Shown in pieces: positions 58,044 through 64,000 of a stretch of DNA of 64,000 nt. The stretch is from assembly GCF_008630535.1 (NCBI RefSeq), contig NZ_VWPH01000014.1, positions 177,636 through 241,635 on the forward strand, read 5' to 3'. The stretch comes from Saccharopolyspora hirsuta (GTDB taxonomy: Bacteria > Actinomycetota > Actinomycetes > Mycobacteriales > Pseudonocardiaceae). Under the pieces are notes generated by a model. The model ran no database searches, was not told the origin of the DNA, and saw only the letters and a program-made list of their open reading frames with translations. The number at the start of each line of letters is the position of its first letter. Within the stretch, counting starts at the first letter, position 1. The position numbers were made by a program, and so were the translations under genes.

Positions 58044-60416
58044 GTGACGGCGACACTCGACAACTGGACCGAGGTGTCCACCGCGGTCCACCAGGCCTGC
58101 GCCGGATTGCCCGGCGTGTCCGCCGAAGCCGTGCTCGACGAGGTGCGGCGCACCGGCTACGCGGGGATCAGCGACGACGAGCTCTCGCTGGCCCAGATCA
58201 TGGCGGCCCGCACCCTGATCGAGACCGAACCGAACTACTCGCAGGTCACCGCCCGCCTGCTGCTGAACCGGATGCGCCGCGAAGCGCTGGAGTTCCTCGG
58301 CGTCGACCAGGACTCCGACTACGCCGCGCACTTCGCCGAGTACGTGCGCCGCGGGGTGGCGCTCGAGCAGCTGGACCCCGAGCTGGCCACCTTCGACCTG
58401 GACCGGCTCGGCCGCGCGCTGGCGCCCGAGCGCGACCTGGAGTTCGGCTTCCTGGGGCTGCAGACGCTGTACGACCGGTACTTCCTGCACGAGGGCGGGG
58501 TGCGCTTCGAACTGCCGCAGGCCTTCTTCATGCGGGTCGCGATGGGCCTGGCGCTGCGCGAGGACGACCGCGAGGCGCGCGCCGTCGAGTTCTACCAGCT
58601 GCTGTCGTCGTTCGACTTCATGTGCTCGACGCCCACGCTGTTCAACGCCGGGACCACCCGGCCGCAGCTGTCGTCCTGCTTCCTGACCACGGTGGACGAC
58701 GACCTGTCCGGCATCTTCCACTCGATCAGCAACAACGCCCTGCTGTCGAAGTACGCCGGCGGTCTCGGCAACGACTGGACCCCGGTGCGCGGCATCGGCG
58801 CGCACATCAAGGGCACCAACGGCAAGTCGCAGGGCGTGGTGCCGTTCCTGAAGATCGCCAACGACACGGCGGTGGCGGTCAACCAGGGCGGCAAGCGCAA
58901 GGGCGCGGTCTGCGCCTACCTGGAGACCTGGCACATCGACGTCGAGGAGTTCCTCGACCTGCGCAAGAACACCGGCGACGACCGGCGCCGCACCCACGAC
59001 ATGAACACCGCGAACTGGGTGCCCGACGAGTTCCTGCGCCGGGTCGAGGCCGACGAGCAGTGGACGCTGTTCTCCCCCGACGAGACCCCAGACCTGCACG
59101 ACCTGTACGGCGCGGCGTTCGCCGAGCGCTACCGCGCCTACGAGCAGGCCGCCGACCGCGGGGAGATCGCGGTGTTCAAGCGGGTCCGCGCGGTCGACCT
59201 GTGGCGGCGGATGCTGACCATGCTGTTCGAGACCGGCCACCCGTGGATCACCTTCAAGGACCCGTGCAACCTGCGCTCCCCGCAGCAGCACACCGGCGTG
59301 GTGCACTCCTCGAACCTGTGCACCGAGATCACCCTGAACACCAGCACCGACGAGGTCGCGGTGTGCAACCTCGGGTCGATCAACCTGGCCCGGCACGTCA
59401 CGGCCGACGGGATCGACGCCGAGCGCCTGGAGCGCACCACCCGCACCGCCGTGCGGATGCTGGACAACGTCATCGACATCAACTTCTACACGATCCCCGA
59501 GGCCCGCCGGTCCAACCTGCGGCACCGGCCGATCGGCCTGGGGCTGATGGGCTTCGCCGACGCGCTGTTCGTGCAGCGCATCGCGCCGTCGTCGCAGGCC
59601 GCGGTGGAGTTCGCCGACCGCAGCATGGAGCTGATCAGCTACCACGCGATCAGCGCGTCCAGCGCGCTGGCGGCCGAGCGCGGCCGGTACGAGACCTTCG
59701 ACGGGTCGCTGTGGAGCCGCGGCGTGCTGCCCGTCGACTCGCTGGAGCTGCTCGCCGAAGCCCGCGGCGGCGATGTGGACCTGGACCGCTCGTCCACCTT
59801 GGACTGGGCGGCGCTGCGCGAGCGCGTGGTCCGCGACGGGATGCGCAACTCCAACGTGATGGCCATCGCGCCGACCGCGACGATCGCCAACATCTGCGGG
59901 ATCAACCAGTCCATCGAGCCCGTCTACCGGAACCTGTACGTCAAGGCGAACATGTCCGGCGACTTCACCGTGGTCAACCCGCACCTGGTCGCCGACCTCA
60001 AGCGGGCCGGGCTGTGGGACGAGGCGATGGTCGCCGACCTGAAGTTCCACGACGGCAGCCTGCTGCCGATCGAGCGGATCCCGCAGGAGCTCAAGGAGCT
60101 CTACGCCACCGCGTTCGAGATCGAGCCGCACTGGCTGGTGGAGGCCGCGGCGCGCCGCCAGAAGTGGATCGACCAGGCCCAGTCGCTGAACCTCTACGTC
60201 GCCTCCCCCAGCGGTCGCAAGCTCGACGAGCTCTACCGGCTGGCCTGGCGCAAGGGCCTGAAGACCACGTACTACCTGCGCTCCACCAGCGCCACCCACG
60301 TGGAGAAGAGCACCCTGCGCGGCACCGACGGCAAGCTCAACGCCGTCCCGACCGCGGTCCCGGCGACCGGAGCGGCCTGCTCCGTCGACGACCCCGACTG
60401 CGAAGCCTGCCAGTGA
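58044..60416 (+). CDS. nrdA: Class I ribonucleoside-diphosphate reductase, large subunit
   Basis: The protein has 790 residues. It has an ATP-cone-like N-terminal region and the barrel motifs: the substrate Cys in LSSCFLTTVDDD, the active-site loop HSSNLCTEITLN with Cys, and GSINLARHV. The C-terminal redox pair is CEACQ. It reduces ribonucleotides to deoxyribonucleotides with the radical supplied by NrdB. GTG 58044 follows GGGGAGAG. The B12 riboswitch upstream is the arrangement known from Streptomyces, where B12-dependent NrdJ takes over when cobalamin is present. Confidence 0.95.
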   Translation: MTATLDNWTEVSTAVHQACAGLPGVSAEAVLDEVRRTGYAGISDDELSLAQIMAARTLIETEPNYSQVTARLLLNRMRREALEFLGVDQDSDYAAHFAEYVRRGVALEQLDPELATFDLDRLGRALAPERDLEFGFLGLQTLYDRYFLHEGGVRFELPQAFFMRVAMGLALREDDREARAVEFYQLLSSFDFMCSTPTLFNAGTTRPQLSSCFLTTVDDDLSGIFHSISNNALLSKYAGGLGNDWTPVRGIGAHIKGTNGKSQGVVPFLKIANDTAVAVNQGGKRKGAVCAYLETWHIDVEEFLDLRKNTGDDRRRTHDMNTANWVPDEFLRRVEADEQWTLFSPDETPDLHDLYGAAFAERYRAYEQAADRGEIAVFKRVRAVDLWRRMLTMLFETGHPWITFKDPCNLRSPQQHTGVVHSSNLCTEITLNTSTDEVAVCNLGSINLARHVTADGIDAERLERTTRTAVRMLDNVIDINFYTIPEARRSNLRHRPIGLGLMGFADALFVQRIAPSSQAAVEFADRSMELISYHAISASSALAAERGRYETFDGSLWSRGVLPVDSLELLAEARGGDVDLDRSSTLDWAALRERVVRDGMRNSNVMAIAPTATIANICGINQSIEPVYRNLYVKANMSGDFTVVNPHLVADLKRAGLWDEAMVADLKFHDGSLLPIERIPQELKELYATAFEIEPHWLVEAAARRQKWIDQAQSLNLYVASPSGRKLDELYRLAWRKGLKTTYYLRSTSATHVEKSTLRGTDGKLNAVPTAVPATGAACSVDDPDCEACQ

Positions 60417-60432
60417 CCCCGCCCGCCCGGGA

Positions 60433-60480
60433 CCGCGATTTCAATGGAAGTCGACGACCTGATTTCCATTGAAATCGCGC
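60433..60480. repeat. Paired palindromic repeat, copy 6
   Basis: GATTTCAATGGAAGTC and GATTTCCATTGAAATC form an inverted pair about 8 bases apart, in the 144-bp gap between nrdA and nrdB. Confidence 0.85.
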
Positions 60481-60560
60481 ACCTCGCGGGCCCAAGCCCC
60501 TGATCACGTCAACCACCCGGCCACCGCGGACCGGGTGATCTCTTCCTGGAGCACCACAGC

Positions 60561-61637
60561 ATGACCTCCCTGCAGTCCCCCTCCTCCGCCGCCGGTCTCG
60601 GCGAGATCGACCGCTCCGGCGGGCGCGTCGACGTCAGCGAGAAGGCGATGATCAACGCCCGCGCCGACGTCAACCAGCTGCTGCCGCTCAAGTACGGCTG
60701 GGCCTGGGACAAGTACCTGGCCGGGTGCAACAACCACTGGATGCCCACCGAGATCTCCATGCAGGCCGACATCGCGCTGTGGAAGTCCACCGACGGCCTC
60801 ACCGAGGACGAGCGCCTGCTGCTCAAGCGCAACCTCGGGTTCTTCGCCACCGCCGAATCGCTGGTCGCCAACAACATCGTGCTCGCGGTCTACCGGCACA
60901 TCACCAACCCCGAGTGCCGCCAGTACCTGCTGCGACAGGCCTTCGAGGAGGCCGTGCACACCCACACCTTCCAGTACATCTGCGAGAGCCTCGGCCTCGA
61001 CGAGGGCGAGCTGTTCAACATGTACCGGGAGATCCCGTCGATCTCCGACAAGGACGCGTGGGCGCTGCAGTACACCCAGAGCTTGGAGGACCCGGACTTC
61101 GCCACCGGCACCACCGAGGCCGACCAGGCCTTCCTGCGGGACCTGGTCGCCTTCTACGTGATCTTCGAGGGCATGTGGTTCTACACCGGTTTCGCGCAGA
61201 TCCTGGCGCTGGGCCGGCGGAACAAGATGGTCGGCATCGCCGAGCAGTACCAGTACATCCTGCGCGACGAGTCCATCCACCTGAACTTCGGCATCGACTG
61301 CATCAACCAGATCAAGTTGGAGAACCCGCACCTGTGGACCCCGGAGTTCCAGGCCGAGGTCCGGCAGATGCTCGCCGAGGCGTGCGAGCTGGAGATCGCC
61401 TACGGCCGCGACACCATGCCCCGCGGCATCCTCGGCATCAACGCCGAGCTCTGCGCCCAGTACATGCACTTCATCACCAACCGGCGCTGCGACCAGCTCG
61501 GCCTCGAGCCGGTGTTCCCGGCGGCGGAGAACCCGTTCCCGTGGATGTCCGAGGCGATGGACCTGAAGAAGGAGAAGAACTTCTTCGAGACCCGGGTCAT
61601 CGAGTACCAGTCCGGCGCCTCCCTGTCCTGGGACTGA
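60561..61637 (+). CDS. nrdB: Ribonucleotide reductase small subunit, class Ic (R2c, Phe at radical site)
   Basis: The protein has 358 residues. Metal ligands are seen as Glu about 99 (FATAESLVANN), Glu 130 and His 133 (EEAVHTHTFQYI), Glu in FEGMWFYTGF and the EQYQYILRDESIHLNFGID block. The residue aligning with the radical Tyr122 of E. coli is Phe 137, and the first ligand is Glu instead of Asp. These are the marks of the chlamydial-type R2c, which uses a Mn/Fe centre in place of a tyrosyl radical. It follows nrdA on the same transcript, with a palindromic repeat pair between them. Confidence 0.93.
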   Translation: MTSLQSPSSAAGLGEIDRSGGRVDVSEKAMINARADVNQLLPLKYGWAWDKYLAGCNNHWMPTEISMQADIALWKSTDGLTEDERLLLKRNLGFFATAESLVANNIVLAVYRHITNPECRQYLLRQAFEEAVHTHTFQYICESLGLDEGELFNMYREIPSISDKDAWALQYTQSLEDPDFATGTTEADQAFLRDLVAFYVIFEGMWFYTGFAQILALGRRNKMVGIAEQYQYILRDESIHLNFGIDCINQIKLENPHLWTPEFQAEVRQMLAEACELEIAYGRDTMPRGILGINAELCAQYMHFITNRRCDQLGLEPVFPAAENPFPWMSEAMDLKKEKNFFETRVIEYQSGASLSWD

Positions 61638-61646
61638 CGGGGTGGC

Positions 61647-61679
61647 GCGGTGGGCGGTCCGTCCCGGGCCGCCCACCGC
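61647..61679 (+). terminator. Terminator after nrdB
   Basis: GCGGTGGGCGG and CCGCCCACCGC are perfect arms around 11 bases, beginning 10 bp after the stop codon. Confidence 0.8.
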
Positions 61680-61784
61680 GTACCGCCGATCGGGCGTGAG
61701 CGGCCCCACCCGTTCCTCATTCCGCCGGAACGCGATCGGTTCTTGCCCTAACCTCGGCAGCCGATCACGCCGAACTGGGGAGGA

Positions 61785-62036
61785 ATGATGATCATCTGGG
61801 GGTTCCGTCGGACCGTGCAGCGCCTGGGCAGCCTGCTGCTGGCCTGCCCCGGTTGCCGGGGGACGTACGCGACGACCCTGAACAAGGGCGTCACCAAGTT
61901 CACCCTGTTCTTCATCCCGCTGTTCCCGACCAGCACCCGCTACGCGCTGACCTGCACCTGGTGCGGCACGACCGCCTCCATCACCAAGGAGGAGGCCGAG
62001 CAGCTGAAGGCCCAGCTGCAGCCCGTGCAGGGCTGA
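61785..62036 (+). CDS. Small zinc-ribbon protein
   Basis: The protein has 83 residues. Two Cys pairs, CPGC at about 21-24 and CTWC at about 57-60, form a zinc ribbon; the stretch TKFTLFFIPLFPTSTRYALT between them is the typical middle of the zinc-ribbon-15-like family. The second ATG (61788) fits the RBS GGGGAGG slightly better. The function is unknown; such proteins may bind nucleic acid or partner proteins. It ends next to the stop of the converging ilvD. Confidence 0.7.
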   Translation: MMIIWGFRRTVQRLGSLLLACPGCRGTYATTLNKGVTKFTLFFIPLFPTSTRYALTCTWCGTTASITKEEAEQLKAQLQPVQG

Positions 62037-63737
62037 TCAGCCGCAGACGGCGCCCTCGGCGGCGGAGCCGACGAGCTTGGCGTACTTGCCGAGAACCCCC
62101 TGGCGGAAGCGGGGTTCCGGCGGTGCCCAGCTCTCGCGCCGCCGCTGGAGCTCCGCCTCGTCCACGAGCAGGTCCAAGGTTCGGGTGGCGAGGTCCAGCC
62201 GGATCGGATCGCCGTCCTGCACCAGCGCGATCGGCCCGCCGTCGGTGGCTTCCGGCGCCACGTGCCCGATGCACAGCCCCGTAGTCCCGCCGGAGAACCG
62301 GCCGTCGGTCACCAGCAGGACGTCCTTGCCGAGGCCCGCGCCCTTGATCGCACCGGTCACCGCGAGCATCTCCCGCATGCCCGGACCGCCGCGCGGCCCC
62401 TCGTAGCGGATGACGACCACGTCACCGGCCTTGAGCGAACCGTCCTCGACCGCGTCCATCGCCCCCTGCTCGCCGTCGAAGACCCGCGCCGTGCCGTCGA
62501 ACCGCGCGGAGTCGAACCCGGCGCTCTTCACCACGGCACCGTCCGGGGCCAGCGAGCCGCGGAGGATGGTCAGCCCGCCGGTCGGGTGGATCGGGTTCGA
62601 GAGCTGGTGCAGCACTTCACCGTCCAGGTCCGGGGGCTGGAGCTCGGCCAGGTTCTCCGCCACCGTCCGCCCGGTCACCGTGAGGCAATCGCCGTGCAGC
62701 AGGCCCGCGTCCAGCAGGGCCTTCATCACCACCGGGACGCCGCCGATGCGGTCCACCGCGGACATCACGTACCGGCCGAACGGCTTGACGTCGGCGAGGT
62801 GCGGCACCCGGTCCCCGATCCGGTTGAAGTCGTCCAGCGCCAGGTCGACCTCGGCTTCGCGGGCGATGGCGAGCAGGTGCAGCACGGCGTTCGTCGAGCC
62901 GCCGAACGCCATCACCACCGCGATCGCGTTCTCGAACGCCTGCCGCGTCAGGATCCGCCGAGCCGTCAGCCCGCTCTCCAGCATGCCGATCACCGCGCGC
63001 CCAGCAGCACGGGCGCCCGCATCGCGCCGTCGGTCGACCGACGGCGGGCTCGCCGAACCCGGCATCGACATGCCCAGCGCTTCGGCCGCGCAGGCCATGG
63101 TGTTCGCCGTGTACATCCCGCCGCACGCGCCCTCACCCGGGCAGATGGCTCGCTCGATGCGGTCCACCTCCGCCCGGGAGATCAGGCCCCGCGCGCAGGC
63201 GCCGACCGCTTCGAAGGCGTCGATGATCGTCACCTCGCGGTCGTCCACCCGCCCCGGCAGGATCGACCCGGCGTAGACGAACACCGAAGCCAGGTCGAGC
63301 CGCGCCGCCGCCATCAGCATCCCCGGCAAGCTCTTGTCGCAGCCCGCCAGCAGGACGGTGCCGTCCAGCCGCTCGGCCTCCACCACCGCCTCCACCGAGT
63401 CGGCGATGATCTCCCGGGACACCAGGGAGTAGTGCATGCCGACGTGCCCCATCGAGATGCCGTCGGACACCGAGATGGTGCCGAACTCCATCGGGAACCC
63501 GCCCGCCGCGTGCACCCCGTCCTTGGCGGCGCGCCCGAGCCGCTGCAGGGACAGGTTGCACGGGGTGATCTCGTTCCAGGAGGAGGCGACGCCGATCTGC
63601 GGCTTGGCGAAGTCCTCGTCCTGCATGCCGACGGCCCGCAGCATCCCGCGCGCCGCGGCCCGTTCCATCCCCTCGGTGACCTCGCTGCTCCGGGGCTTCA
63701 GAGCGCGCTGACCTTCGGTGAGCTTCGAAGCATCCAC
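62037..63737 (-). CDS. ilvD: Dihydroxy-acid dehydratase
   Basis: The protein has 566 residues. The Fe-S cluster Cys positions are ITPCNLSL, AGCDKSLPGML and CPGEGACGGMYTANTM; the C-terminal part carries DGRFSGGTTGLCIGHVAPEA. It dehydrates 2,3-dihydroxy acids to 2-oxo acids in valine, leucine and isoleucine synthesis. GTG 63737 (VDASKLTEG) is chosen as the start; no strong RBS is visible. It lies downstream of the rrn operon on the same strand, behind a strong terminator. Confidence 0.93.
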   Translation of the reverse strand: MDASKLTEGQRALKPRSSEVTEGMERAAARGMLRAVGMQDEDFAKPQIGVASSWNEITPCNLSLQRLGRAAKDGVHAAGGFPMEFGTISVSDGISMGHVGMHYSLVSREIIADSVEAVVEAERLDGTVLLAGCDKSLPGMLMAAARLDLASVFVYAGSILPGRVDDREVTIIDAFEAVGACARGLISRAEVDRIERAICPGEGACGGMYTANTMACAAEALGMSMPGSASPPSVDRRRDAGARAAGRAVIGMLESGLTARRILTRQAFENAIAVVMAFGGSTNAVLHLLAIAREAEVDLALDDFNRIGDRVPHLADVKPFGRYVMSAVDRIGGVPVVMKALLDAGLLHGDCLTVTGRTVAENLAELQPPDLDGEVLHQLSNPIHPTGGLTILRGSLAPDGAVVKSAGFDSARFDGTARVFDGEQGAMDAVEDGSLKAGDVVVIRYEGPRGGPGMREMLAVTGAIKGAGLGKDVLLVTDGRFSGGTTGLCIGHVAPEATDGGPIALVQDGDPIRLDLATRTLDLLVDEAELQRRRESWAPPEPRFRQGVLGKYAKLVGSAAEGAVCG

Positions 63738-63818
63738 ACCAGGACTGTAGTCGCGCTCACACCCAAGACGCTCGTCGGTCCGCGGCCCGCGCTCGCCTTG
63801 CTTCTCTTGGGAATGCAA

Positions 63819-63868
63819 AGGAGGGCCCCTCTTTTCCGGTCTATTGACTGGAAAAGAGGGGCCCTCTT
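63819..63868 (-). terminator. rrn operon terminator
   Basis: GAGGGCCCCTCTTTTCC and GGAAAAGAGGGGCCCTC are perfect 17-bp arms around 12 bases. The hairpin begins about 11 nt beyond the 3' end of the 5S gene. Confidence 0.9.
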
Positions 63869-63878
63869 TCATGTTGTG

Positions 63879-63997
63879 TGTCGGCGGTGTCTTACTCTCC
63901 CACACCCTGTCGAGTGCAGTACCATCAGCGCTGGGGAGCTTAGCTACCGGGTTCGGAATGGGACCGGGCGGACCCTCCCCGCCATCGCCACCGACAA
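63879..63997 (-). rRNA. rrf: 5S ribosomal RNA
   Basis: The minus strand reads TGTCGGTGGCGATGGCGGGG at the 5' end, then CCATTCCGAACCCGG (the universal loop B/C region) and GTGGGAGAGTA near the 3' end. Ends are set by pairing of the terminal helix and are accurate to a few bases. 23S and 16S should lie to the right of the window. Confidence 0.93.
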
Positions 63998-64000
63998 CCC

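Overview
The window is 64 kb of high-GC actinobacterial DNA. Many genes start with GTG, mycothiol-era enzyme families are present, iron boxes are of the IdeR/DtxR type, and ribonucleotide reductase is under a cobalamin riboswitch. The gene content fits the Pseudonocardiales, and a Saccharopolyspora-like genome is my best guess (inference, not tested). An rrn operon enters from the right edge on the minus strand; only its 5S gene and terminator are inside.

Layout. 1-6.3 kb: the end of a DHFR-family gene, a frameshifted lipoprotein, a two-component pair, a secreted peptidase-like hydrolase and a secreted protein of unknown role. 6.4-24.5 kb: a large island resembling the NTPase/chaperone-based biological conflict systems. 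On the plus strand it has a TPR-CHAT protease, an Hsp70 and a RES-domain toxin with a novel partner. On the minus strand it has a GrpE-like protein, a second Hsp70, an FN3-repeat protein, a zinc-ribbon GTPase, a GAP1-like protein, a membrane double-GTPase and two small membrane proteins. 24.8-30.2 kb: snapalysin, PIG-L deacetylase with a DinB-like partner, a leaderless MazEF pair, heme O synthase and a luciferase-like oxidoreductase. 30.8-43.3 kb: a siderophore cluster with ornithine hydroxylase, siderophore-interacting reductase, MFS exporter, MbtH, two-module NRPS and GNAT acyltransferase. IdeR-type boxes precede three of its transcription units, and a fourth box precedes a siderophore-binding lipoprotein at 54.2 kb. 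43.5-55 kb: DivIVA-like coiled coil, thiamine genes (tenA, thiD with TPP riboswitch), acyl-CoA ligase, oligoribonuclease, tRNA-His, L,D-transpeptidase, two tandem tRNA-Lys genes and AlkB. 55-64 kb: GH3 beta-glucosidase, nrdA/nrdB behind a B12 riboswitch, ilvD and 5S rRNA.

Three themes stand out. First, the conflict island joins a caspase-like CHAT protease, two paralogous Hsp70s, GrpE, GTPases and a RES NAD-consuming toxin in one convergent locus. Second, a family of paired short palindromes built on GATTTCAATGGAAATC is scattered between genes, and one pair sits in frame inside the NRPS. A longer element of about 210 bp that ends in the same motif occurs twice in opposite orientation. Third, NrdB carries Phe where the radical Tyr normally lies and Glu at the first metal ligand. 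It is therefore a class Ic (Chlamydia-type) R2, placed here under B12 control.

Functional calls rest on reading motifs in the translated sequence. No database search was possible.
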